A model generated the notes under the pieces. It worked only from the letters and a program-made list of their open reading frames with translations, made no database searches and had not been told where the DNA came from. Positions 1 through 6,012 of a DNA stretch of 7,218 bases are shown here, one piece after another. Source of the stretch: Chitinophaga pinensis (GTDB lineage: Bacteria; Bacteroidota; Bacteroidia; UKL13-3); NCBI GenBank assembly GCA_943323675.2, contig CALPIR020000112.1, positions 1 through 7,218 of the forward strand, in the 5' to 3' direction. Position 1 is the stretch's first letter. The number at the start of each line of letters is the position of its first letter. A program made the translations under genes and the position numbers.

Positions 1-495
1 AAACAATTACCCACCGAAATTGCTTTGATTTTTAAAGTTGGTGCACAAGTTATTTTCATTAAAAATAATTTAGATGGCAAATGGGTAAACGGTTCAATTG
101 GTAAAATTCATGCTTTGGCAGAAGATAAAATTGAAGTGCTTTTACCCAATGGAAATATTGAAGAAGTGAGCCGCGAAACGTGGGAGAATAAAAGGTATTA
201 TTGGGATGCTGTTAATCGCAGGGTTAAAAGTGAAGTGGTGGGTACATTTAAACAGTACCCTATAAAATTAGCATGGGCTATAACCATACATAAAAGTCAG
301 GGTTTAACTTTTGATAAAGTAATATTGGAATTAAGTGGCGGTACATTTGCCCACGGACAGTTGTATGTGGCTTTGAGTCGTTGCCGCACTTTAGAAGGAA
401 TGATTCTACGCGAACCCATCAAACAAAAAGATATCATTATTGACGAGCGCGTGGTAAGGTTTGCGCGCAATTATGCTTCGTTAGAAGATGCTTAG
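1..495 (+). CDS. PIF1/RecD-like DNA helicase, C-terminal part (5' end outside window)
   Basis: The reading frame is open from base 1 and ends at TAG 493-495, so 164 residues of a gene that starts upstream are visible. The first third (about residues 10-60, with VGAQVIFIKN and NGSIGKI) looks like the small beta-barrel (SH3-like) insert of PIF1/RecD-type superfamily 1B helicases. Next comes motif V (AITIHKSQGLTFDKV, HKSQG at visible residues 97-101), then motif VI (GQLYVALSRC, residues 119-128). These belong to the second RecA-like domain and take part in DNA and ATP binding. Walker A and B must lie upstream. The protein ends about 36 residues after motif VI, so it is the compact form without a long C-terminal extension. 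By family it is an ATP-driven 5'-3' DNA helicase for replication or repair; the specific role is unknown. The TTG at 25 is an internal leucine codon, not a start. Confidence 0.88.
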   Translation, partial: KQLPTEIALIFKVGAQVIFIKNNLDGKWVNGSIGKIHALAEDKIEVLLPNGNIEEVSRETWENKRYYWDAVNRRVKSEVVGTFKQYPIKLAWAITIHKSQGLTFDKVILELSGGTFAHGQLYVALSRCRTLEGMILREPIKQKDIIIDERVVRFARNYASLEDA

Positions 496-646
496 CATGA
501 ATTAATTAGTTAATTCTATTCTCGGAATTATTGGTTTTAAGGAGCATTTTCTGGAAAGGGTACTTATATGTTTATTTTAATAAACGTTGTAACGAGAAAT
601 TAAAAAAATATGATTTCCGATTTTGCTGTTTAGCATTTTGGGTTAA
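496..646. other. Non-coding stretch after the helicase gene
   Basis: I see no gene; the open frames are under 15 codons. Small A/T-rich palindromes are present: GAATTAA/TTAATTC (499-505 with 510-516), GTTTATT/AATAAAC (570-576 with 579-585) and CGTTGTAACG (585-594). None has the GC-rich stem plus T-run of a terminator. GTTGTAACG (586-594) is complementary to CGTTACAAC (664-672) in the terminator downstream. Confidence 0.5.
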
Positions 647-680
647 AAAAAGGTTGCAACCCCCGTTACAACCTTTTTAG
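647..680. terminator. Bidirectional hairpin terminator between helicase gene and small membrane-protein gene
   Basis: A 14-base arm (647-660, AAAAAGGTTGCAAC) and a matching arm (667-680 region; the arm itself is 665-678, GTTACAACCTTTTT) enclose a CCCC loop. Thirteen of 14 positions are Watson-Crick pairs. The odd position is a C/A mismatch in a plus-strand transcript but a G-U wobble in a minus-strand transcript, so the fold is slightly better for the minus-strand gene ending at 696. The A-run and T-run at the ends give a U-tract in both directions. It can serve the small gene on the minus strand (16 bases after its stop) and, less directly, the helicase gene 150 bases upstream on the plus strand. 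Confidence 0.72.
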
Positions 681-695
681 AAATGCAGTAAAAAT

Positions 696-821
696 TTACT
701 GGATTCGCTCTTTTTTTGAACTAGTTACTTGGTCTTTATTCACCATTTTATAACCAATGACGGCCATGGCTATAACCCAACCTACAACTAGAGCTATTAT
801 TAAAATTCTACCTGTTTTCAT
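696..821 (-). CDS. Small single-span membrane protein, 41 residues, unknown function
   Basis: An ATG at 821-819 opens 41 codons ending in TAA at 698-696. The product has a short basic N-terminus (MKTGR), one hydrophobic segment at about residues 6-24 (ILIIALVVGWVIAMAVIGY), and a polar, lysine-rich tail ending KKERIQ. This is a plausible one-pass inner-membrane protein; the basic N-terminus suggests it faces the cytoplasm, although the tail is also basic. A weak purine-rich site (AAAGG) lies about 9 bases before the ATG. The gene is followed 16 bases later by a good hairpin terminator, which supports it as a real transcription unit. It lies 172 bases beyond the end of fcl on the same strand, so read-through from fcl is possible. 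I do not recognise a family. A chance open frame is the main alternative, but the composition is that of a membrane protein rather than random AT-rich sequence. Confidence 0.55.
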   Translation of the reverse strand: MKTGRILIIALVVGWVIAMAVIGYKMVNKDQVTSSKKERIQ

Positions 822-993
822 AGTAGTAAACCTTTATTTACTACAAACTTTAACAATATTATTGATTGTATAGCTGTAATAATGACCAATGGTGGAAAAC
901 CAATGATAAAACCAAGATTACAAAAACGAGAATTCGATCTATTTTAAATTTGCATGTTTTTCAGTCTAAATACAATTTTTTAATTTATTGTAA
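822..993. other. Spacer upstream of the small membrane-protein gene and downstream of fcl
   Basis: I see no gene on either strand. On the minus strand there is a near match to the Bacteroidetes -7 element (TAAAGTTTG, 852-844; one base too many between TA and TTTG) about 25 bases before the small gene, but no TTG at a suitable distance upstream. The motif ACCAATG occurs at 885-891 and 899-905, with ACCAAGA at 911-917. A 6-bp AT-rich stem (971-976 with 987-992) follows the fcl stop codon and is too weak to call a terminator. Confidence 0.4.
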
Positions 994-1932
994 TTAAACC
1001 GAACGGTATTGCCCATTTAAAAAGTCATGATAAGCAATTGTGATACCTTCCTCTAAACTAATTTTAGGCTGCCACCCCATGTTTCTTAATTTAGTTGCAT
1101 CCATTAATTTCCTTGGCGTTCCGTCAGGCTTAGTAATGTCAAATCTTATCTCACCATTGTATCCTACCACATTTTTAATTATATCAATTAAATTTCTTAT
1201 AGATATATCTTCACCAAATCCTACGTTAACGAATTGTCTTTCGTTGTATGATTGCATCAGTAAATAACATGCATCTGCCAAATCATCAACAAACAAAAAT
1301 TCTCTTAATGGCTTGCCTGTTCCCCAAGCTTCAATGTATGGTGTATCGTTTTCTTTGGCTTCATGTAGCCTGCGAATTAATGCCGGTAAAACATGAGAAT
1401 GATTAGGGTGGTAATTATCGCCATAACCATATAGGTTTGTAGGCATTACCGAAATAAAATTACAACCGTATTGATCTCTGTAGCTTTCGCACAATTTAAT
1501 ACCCGCAATTTTTGCAATAGCATAGGGTTCGTTGGTGTGTTCTAATTCACCAGTTAGTAAATAATCTTCCTTTAAGGGTTGAGGTGCAAGTTTTGGATAT
1601 ATGCATGATGAACCAAAGAACATCAATTTTTTAACCTTATTCGCATAGGCTTGATGAATGATATTCGATTCAATCATTAGGTTTAAATAAATAAAATCGG
1701 CACGATAGGTATTGTTAGCTACAATTCCACCAACTTTAGCTGCAGCTAAAAAAACATAATCAGGTTTTTCTTGTGCAAAAAAATCGGCTACTGCTTGTTG
1801 GTTGGTTAAATCTAACTCTGCACTTGTTTTAACAATAATGTTGTTAAAACCTTCAGCTAATAATTTTCTATGCATGGCCGAACCCACCATACCGCGGTGT
1901 CCGGCAATGTATATTTTTTCGTGTTTTTTCAT
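994..1932 (-). CDS. fcl: GDP-L-fucose synthase (GDP-4-keto-6-deoxy-D-mannose 3,5-epimerase/4-reductase)
   Basis: This enzyme performs the last step of GDP-L-fucose synthesis: it epimerises GDP-4-keto-6-deoxymannose at C3 and C5 and reduces C4 with NADPH, in the cytoplasm. The protein is a short-chain dehydrogenase/reductase of the extended type, 312 residues, close to the roughly 320 of E. coli WcaG. The Rossmann glycine motif GHRGMVG is at 11-17. The catalytic triad appears as Ser108 (in GSSCIYPK), Tyr137 and Lys141 (in NEPYAIAKIAG). Cys110 and His180 (in HSHV) match the residues used for epimerisation. Substrate-binding signatures such as PTNLYG (164-169) and KPDGTPRK (268-275) are present. 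I start at ATG 1932; the frame extends 5 codons further to a TTG at 1947, but the ATG start puts residue numbering within one of E. coli. The gap to gmd is 18 bases, consistent with co-transcription. Confidence 0.95.
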   Translation of the reverse strand: MKKHEKIYIAGHRGMVGSAMHRKLLAEGFNNIIVKTSAELDLTNQQAVADFFAQEKPDYVFLAAAKVGGIVANNTYRADFIYLNLMIESNIIHQAYANKVKKLMFFGSSCIYPKLAPQPLKEDYLLTGELEHTNEPYAIAKIAGIKLCESYRDQYGCNFISVMPTNLYGYGDNYHPNHSHVLPALIRRLHEAKENDTPYIEAWGTGKPLREFLFVDDLADACYLLMQSYNERQFVNVGFGEDISIRNLIDIIKNVVGYNGEIRFDITKPDGTPRKLMDATKLRNMGWQPKISLEEGITIAYHDFLNGQYRSV

Positions 1933-1950
1933 TTGGTATTTACCCAACTT

Positions 1951-3087
1951 TTATTCGAAATAGTTAAGCGTTTTAAACCCTGAATCCCTGAGGTACTTTT
2001 CTTTTTTCATCAGTTTTAAATCACCCTTCATCATGTCTTTTACCAATGCAGGCAAATTATATTTAGGTTTCCAACCCAATTTGGTTTGTGCTTTTGTTGG
2101 GTCACCAATTAATAAATCAACCTCGGTAGGACGGAAATAACGTGGGTCAACAGCTACTATTTCTTGTCCAATAGTTAAGTTACATGATGTAATTTCTAAC
2201 TCTTTTAAACGAGCATCATTAATTGCTTCCACATAGCCAATTTCATTTGCGTTTTCTCCTTTAAAGGCCAATTTTATTCCTACATCCTCAAAACTCATCT
2301 TCACAAATTCGCGCACAGCTGTGGTAACACCAGTGGCAATTACGTAATCTTCGGGCTTATCTTGTTGCAATATTAAATACATTGCCTCAACATAATCTTT
2401 AGCATGACCCCAATCGCGTTGTGCATTAAGGTTGCCTAAGAAAAGTTTGTCCTGCATGCCTAAAACTATTTTTGCAGCTGCGCGTGTTATTTTTCGTGTT
2501 ACAAAAGTTTCTCCACGTATCGGGCTTTCATGATTAAATAAAATACCATTGCAAGCAAACATACCATATGCTTCGCGGTAGTTTACCGTAATCCAATAAG
2601 CATACATTTTTGCAACAGCATAGGGTGAGCGTGGGTAAAATGGTGTTGTTTCACTTTGTGGCACTGCTTGCACTAAACCATATAACTCAGATGTTGATGC
2701 TTGATATACTTTAGTTTTCTCAGTAAGATTACAAATACGTAACGCTTCTAATATCCTTAAAGTGCCTATACCATCTGCATTTGCTGTGTATTCTGGTTCT
2801 TCAAAACTTACTTGCACATGACTCATGGCAGCCAAGTTGTATATTTCATCTGGTTGTGTTTCCTGAATAATACGAATCAAATTGGTGGAGTCGGTTAAAT
2901 CACCATAATGTAATTTTAACCTTAATTGCTTTTCATGTGGGTCTTGATAAAGGTGATCAATCCTATCAGTATTAAATAACGAACTTCTTCGTTTAATACC
3001 ATGAACCATGTAGCCTTTGTTTAATAAAAACTCTGCTAAATAAGCTCCGTCTTGTCCGGTAATACCTGTAATAAGTGCTGTTTTCAT
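1951..3087 (-). CDS. gmd: GDP-mannose 4,6-dehydratase
   Basis: The enzyme converts GDP-D-mannose to GDP-4-keto-6-deoxy-D-mannose with a bound NADP cofactor, the first committed step toward GDP-L-fucose; the product feeds Fcl, encoded directly downstream. The protein has 378 residues, as usual for the family. Visible signatures are the N-terminal glycine motif GITGQDG (8-14), KRRSS (32-36) for the NADP phosphate, and the catalytic residues Thr132 and Glu134 (in STSELYG) and Tyr156 and Lys160 (in SPYAVAK). These fall at the same numbers as in E. coli Gmd. NHESPIRGETFVTRKI (185-200) and GNLNAQRDWGHAKDYV (218-233) are typical substrate-binding stretches. The start is ATG 3087. A TTG codon just upstream (3090) is also in frame, but MKTALITG is the expected N-terminus, and AAGGA lies about 10 bases before the ATG. 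All key residues are present, so it should be active. Confidence 0.96.
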   Translation of the reverse strand: MKTALITGITGQDGAYLAEFLLNKGYMVHGIKRRSSLFNTDRIDHLYQDPHEKQLRLKLHYGDLTDSTNLIRIIQETQPDEIYNLAAMSHVQVSFEEPEYTANADGIGTLRILEALRICNLTEKTKVYQASTSELYGLVQAVPQSETTPFYPRSPYAVAKMYAYWITVNYREAYGMFACNGILFNHESPIRGETFVTRKITRAAAKIVLGMQDKLFLGNLNAQRDWGHAKDYVEAMYLILQQDKPEDYVIATGVTTAVREFVKMSFEDVGIKLAFKGENANEIGYVEAINDARLKELEITSCNLTIGQEIVAVDPRYFRPTEVDLLIGDPTKAQTKLGWKPKYNLPALVKDMMKGDLKLMKKEKYLRDSGFKTLNYFE

Positions 3088-3118
3088 CAATGTTTATTCC
3101 TTAATTGCATACCATTGG

Positions 3119-3607
3119 TTAAATTTCTTCAAAGAAACCTGTTTGGCGATTTTTCTTTACGTTGTTCCAATTAAAATACCTGCCGTTCATGGCTACATAC
3201 ACACCATAAGGCAAGGTTTGAGCAAAGGCAAGTGCGCTGCCTAAATTAAACAATCCATCGCTTGATCCAAATTTATATGGAATCATTGCTCCAGTAATAA
3301 CGATGGTTTTATTAGTAATGTTTTCTGCTAAAATTTTTGCTGTTGTAGTCATGGTGTCTGTGCCATGCGTTATTACAATGCGTTCTTCCGTGGCTAGTTT
3401 ACAACTACTAACAATGGTTTCACGATCAATGTCCGTCATCTCCAAGCTATCAACTAACATAAGTGTTCTAACGCTTAAGTCCACCTTACATCGGCCAAGT
3501 TTTAAAATTTCTTGTATGTGTGTATCTTTAAAGAATAATTCACCATTTAGTTCATTGTATTCTTTGTCAAATGTACCACCTGTTACAAATATGCGAACAC
3601 TGCTCAT
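3119..3607 (-). CDS. Asparaginase-like protein, N-terminal domain only
   Basis: The 162 residues match only the first (N-terminal) domain of the bacterial L-asparaginase family, whose full-length members have about 330. Seen in sequence: VTGGTFDK with Thr12 in the position of the nucleophile; DSLEM (53-57) matching the GSQDM substrate-binding stretch; ITHGTDTM (79-86) with the Thr83-Asp84 pair; Lys100 before TIVITGAMIP, equivalent to the catalytic lysine; and SSDGLFNLGSA (115-125). The second domain, which completes the active site from a neighbouring subunit, is absent. The reading frame ends cleanly with TAA, and the 31 bases before gmd contain no continuation, so this is more likely a natural short form than a recent break. 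I recall short asparaginase-domain proteins of about this length in Bacteroidetes genomes, but activity is uncertain. It is the first gene of a probable asparaginase-gmd-fcl transcript. The start at ATG 3607 fits, placing TGGT at residues 9-12. Confidence 0.82.
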   Translation of the reverse strand: MSSVRIFVTGGTFDKEYNELNGELFFKDTHIQEILKLGRCKVDLSVRTLMLVDSLEMTDIDRETIVSSCKLATEERIVITHGTDTMTTTAKILAENITNKTIVITGAMIPYKFGSSDGLFNLGSALAFAQTLPYGVYVAMNGRYFNWNNVKKNRQTGFFEEI

Positions 3608-3611
3608 GATG

Positions 3612-3659
3612 CAAATATATTCTATACCAGCAATGTTGTATAATAGTAGTCCAAATTTA
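3612..3659 (-). promoter_or_regulatory. Candidate Bacteroidetes-type promoter elements for the asparaginase-gmd-fcl cluster
   Basis: Two exact matches to the -7 consensus TAnnTTTG occur on the minus strand before the asparaginase-like gene: TAAATTTG (3659-3652) and TATATTTG (3619-3612). The first would give a leader of roughly 40 bases; the second lies 4 bases before the ATG and would give a leaderless message. Neither has a TTG at the usual distance (about 17-23 bases) upstream; the nearest for the first is TTTTG only 11 bases away. In sequence this AT-rich such matches also arise by chance. Confidence 0.3.
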
Positions 3660-4002
3660 TATGTTTAACACAAAATATATTAGAAATGGTTAAGCGCAAT
3701 TAAGTTATTGCTGCATCTATTTTGATTGTAATTATTTCCAAAAAAAAATATTGGCAACTCAACTAGGAGGTTATTAATTACAATAAATTTAATAGGAATT
3801 AAAGTAAATCGTATCATAGGTAAATTAGCAATCAAACTAGACATCATAGTTTTATTATCCCCAATCAATTTATTTAACATCTTTTATATTGGATTAATTT
3901 TGACCATTGGAGGTTGATTTTTTTATAAACTTAAGACGTATTCAATACCATAATTGACCTAACGGATCAACTTTAATGTAATCTTAAACGGATTCTAAAT
4001 CT

Positions 4003-4053
4003 TATTCAATATCTATTGTATTGATAATCAATAAATAAATACAATATTGAATA
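4003..4053. repeat. Nested inverted repeat upstream of korA
   Basis: TATTCAATAT (4003-4012) is the exact reverse complement of ATATTGAATA (4044-4053). Inside it, TATTGTATT (4014-4022) pairs with AATACAATA (4038-4046), sharing two bases with the outer right arm; the left side has a bulge of about 4 bases. At the centre-left, TTGAT-A-ATCAA (4021-4031) is another perfect palindrome. The structure lies 77-127 bases before the korA ATG. It is almost purely A/T and has no U-tract behind it, so it looks more like a possible operator or DNA-bending element than a terminator. Function is inferred only. Confidence 0.45.
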
Positions 4054-4129
4054 TGACTTTATTTATCCTAACACATATTAGTTTTTTGCGTGTTAAATAT
4101 TAATTTCGAACCTTCTTTATAATACAGTG

Positions 4130-5977
4130 ATGAGTACAGTAGAAACGACCTTAGAGTCGGTAGTTATAAGATTTGCGGGCGACTCAGGAGATGGGATGCA
4201 ATTAACTGGCACCCAATTTACCAATGCCGCTGCGCTGTTTGGAAATGATTTAGCAACTTTCCCAGATTTCCCTGCAGAAATTCGTGCCCCTATAGGAACC
4301 ATTGCCGGTGTTTCAGGTTATCAAATACATTTTGGTTCAACCCGTATTCACACACCCGGTGATCAAAGTGATGTATTAGTAGCCATGAATGTTGCTGCCC
4401 TTAAATCAAACCTTAAGGGTTTAAAAAAGGGTGGAGTTATTATTGCCAACACTGATGGTTTTGATGCCAAAAATTTACGTTTAGCAAATGTGCCCGAAGA
4501 TCAAAATCCCCTTAAGGATGGCAGTCTCTCTGGTTATGATTTGAAGGAGATTGACATAACAAAAATTACCCGTGCGGCATTAGCAGACAGCGGACTTGGT
4601 ACTAAAGAAATAGATCGATGCAAAAATATGTTTGTGCTTGGTTTATTGTATTGGATGTACCAACGACCAATTGAAAATACCATTGAGTTTATAAGTAGTA
4701 AGTTCAAAAAGAATCAAGGTATTGCCGATGCTAACATAAAAGTATTACAAGCAGGTTGGAGTTATGGTGAAACTACTGAAATGTTTGCTCAGCGTTATCA
4801 CATTGCGCCAGCAAAAATGGAGGCAGGTATATACCGTAGCATTATGGGTAATCAAGCCACAGCATTAGGTTTGATAGCCGCTTCAGTTAAATCTACCTTG
4901 CCTTTGTTTTATGGAACATATCCTATTACTCCTGCATCAGATGTGTTGCATGAGTTATCAAAATATAAAAATTTTAATATTAAAACTTTCCAAGCTGAAG
5001 ACGAAATTGCGGGTATTTGTTCGGCCATAGGTGCCGCATTTGGAGGGCATTTGGCAATAACTGGTTCTTCTGGTCCTGGTATTGCTTTAAAAGCGGAAGC
5101 AATTGGCTTGGCTACCATGTTAGAGTTGCCATTGGTAATAGTAAATGTTCAGCGAGCTGGGCCAAGTACTGGCTTGCCAACAAAAACTGAACAAGCAGAT
5201 TTATTACAAGCTTATTATGGTAGAAATGGGGAATGTCCTGTGGTAATTGTTGCGGCAAAATCTCCAGCCGATTGCTTTAATATGGCTTACGAAGCATGTC
5301 GTATTGCTTTAGATCACATGATTCCTGTATTCTTTTTAAGTGATGGCTACATTGCAAATGGTGCTGAACCATGGAGATTCCCAACATCAGACAAACTTCA
5401 ACCAATTCATATAGAATTTGCTGGCGAACGCCAAGCAAGTGATGATAAGTTTATGCCATACTTGCGTGATGAGAAATTGGCTCGTCCTTGGGCTTTACCT
5501 GGAACAAAAGGGTTAGAGCATCGTATTGGTGGTTTAGAAAAACAAAACATTACAGGTAACATTTCATACGACCCAGAAAACCACGAATTGATGGTTAAGC
5601 TTCGTCAAGAGAAAGTTGATTTAGTGGCTAACTATGTTCCTGAACAAAATATTGATAATGGTGCTGATAGTGGTGATTTATTGATTTTAGGATGGGGTGG
5701 AACTTATGGTGCATTAAAAACTGCAACTGCTCAATTAATTTCTGAAGGCTACAGTGTTTCGCATGCACATGTGCAATACTTAAGTCCTTTTCCTAAAAAT
5801 TTAGGCGAGTTGATGAGTAGATTTAAAAAAGTAGTAGTACCTGAATTAAACAATGGTCAGTTAGTTAAAATTATTCGTGATAAGTATTTTGTTGATGCCA
5901 TTGCATACAATAAAATACAAGGTCAGCCATTTATGAGTATTGAAGTGGTGAATAAAATGAAAGAGATTTTAGGATAA
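4130..5977 (+). CDS. korA: 2-oxoacid:ferredoxin oxidoreductase, alpha subunit (fused gamma-alpha; probably 2-oxoglutarate)
   Basis: This is the large subunit of the enzyme that converts a 2-oxoacid plus CoA to acyl-CoA and CO2 while reducing ferredoxin; it works with KorB in the cytoplasm. The 615-residue protein is the gamma-alpha fusion typical of two-subunit enzymes. Residues about 10-205 are the gamma domain (FAGDSGDGMQLTG at 15-27, FPAEIRAP at 47-54). Residues about 238-420 are the pyrimidine-binding alpha domain, with YPITP at 264-268 (the family motif needed for activity), QAEDEIAG at 288-295, TGSSGPG at 311-317 and QRAGPSTGLPTKTEQ at 341-355. Residues about 515-615 are the C-terminal domain (ILGWGGTYGA, then VVPELNNGQL). 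I choose ATG 4130; a GTG lies directly before it at 4127. There is no clear Shine-Dalgarno site. Substrate is uncertain: 2-oxoglutarate is the usual annotation, but pyruvate or a broad 2-oxoacid range cannot be excluded. Confidence 0.93.
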   Translation: MSTVETTLESVVIRFAGDSGDGMQLTGTQFTNAAALFGNDLATFPDFPAEIRAPIGTIAGVSGYQIHFGSTRIHTPGDQSDVLVAMNVAALKSNLKGLKKGGVIIANTDGFDAKNLRLANVPEDQNPLKDGSLSGYDLKEIDITKITRAALADSGLGTKEIDRCKNMFVLGLLYWMYQRPIENTIEFISSKFKKNQGIADANIKVLQAGWSYGETTEMFAQRYHIAPAKMEAGIYRSIMGNQATALGLIAASVKSTLPLFYGTYPITPASDVLHELSKYKNFNIKTFQAEDEIAGICSAIGAAFGGHLAITGSSGPGIALKAEAIGLATMLELPLVIVNVQRAGPSTGLPTKTEQADLLQAYYGRNGECPVVIVAAKSPADCFNMAYEACRIALDHMIPVFFLSDGYIANGAEPWRFPTSDKLQPIHIEFAGERQASDDKFMPYLRDEKLARPWALPGTKGLEHRIGGLEKQNITGNISYDPENHELMVKLRQEKVDLVANYVPEQNIDNGADSGDLLILGWGGTYGALKTATAQLISEGYSVSHAHVQYLSPFPKNLGELMSRFKKVVVPELNNGQLVKIIRDKYFVDAIAYNKIQGQPFMSIEVVNKMKEILG

Positions 5978-5997
5978 TATTTGTTATAACAGATATT
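5976..5997. repeat. Palindrome in the korA-korB gap
   Basis: The 22 bases from the last two bases of the korA stop codon form a palindrome centred between 5986 and 5987. Its core TGTTATAACA (5982-5991) is perfect, and 10 of 11 base pairs match overall; the remaining pair (5981/5992) is T-G, which would be a wobble in RNA. It ends 15 bases before the korB ATG. It may form a small intercistronic hairpin affecting message stability or korB translation, or be chance in A/T-rich sequence. There is no T-run after it, so it is not a terminator. Confidence 0.4.
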
Positions 5998-6012
5998 CTA
6001 AAAATTAAAAGA

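Larger units (their letters stand above)
3608..4129. other. AT-rich intergenic region between divergent asparaginase-gmd-fcl and korAB units
   Basis: About 520 bases with no gene I can support. A 66-codon frame on the minus strand (3880-3680) and a roughly 60-codon frame on the plus strand (about 3730-3917, no ATG) overlap each other; both are rich in Ile, Leu and Asn as expected from AT-rich DNA, and neither resembles a known family. The right half is repeat-rich: AACGGAT occurs at 3961-3967 and 3987-3993, TATTCAATA at 3939-3947 and 4003-4011, and its inverse at 4045-4053. A convincing -7/-33 promoter pair for korA was not found; TAATTTCG (4101-4108) is the nearest -7 match, with one mismatch. 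The korA promoter must nevertheless lie here, because the neighbouring unit is divergent. Confidence 0.6.

Noticed and set aside
499..516. 7-bp stem GAATTAA/TTAATTC right after the helicase stop, possible terminator
   Set aside because: Only one G-C pair and no T-run after it; too weak compared with the hairpin at 647-680.
945..952. Exact plus-strand TAAATTTG, a -7 promoter match
   Set aside because: It points into the 3' end of fcl on the antisense strand with no plus-strand gene behind it, and such matches are frequent in AT-rich DNA.
1040..1267. Open frame on the strand opposite fcl
   Set aside because: It lies wholly inside fcl, whose product is complete with all catalytic residues; this is an antisense shadow.
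1933..1947. TTG at 1947 as the fcl start, with similar upstream TTG for gmd (3090) and GTG for korA (4127)
   Set aside because: In each case an ATG lies one to five codons downstream and gives the N-terminus expected for the family.
3303..3668. 121-codon plus-strand frame opposite the asparaginase-like gene
   Set aside because: Serine- and valine-rich antisense shadow of a gene with clear family motifs; no similarity of its own.
3680..3880. 66-codon minus-strand frame starting at ATG 3880
   Set aside because: No recognisable domain, composition dominated by Ile, Leu and Asn as expected from AT-rich DNA, and a competing frame of similar length on the other strand; not enough to call a gene.
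4118..4123. TATAAT hexamer just before korA, resembling a sigma-70 -10 box
   Set aside because: Bacteroidetes primary sigma factors use a different -7/-33 pattern, the nearest TTG-containing -35-like site is 26 bases away, and the position would leave almost no leader.
4117..4302. Minus-strand open frame opposite the start of korA
   Set aside because: Antisense of the conserved gamma domain of KorA; no independent evidence.
4909..5118. Minus-strand open frame inside korA
   Set aside because: Antisense of the YPITP region of KorA; a shadow.
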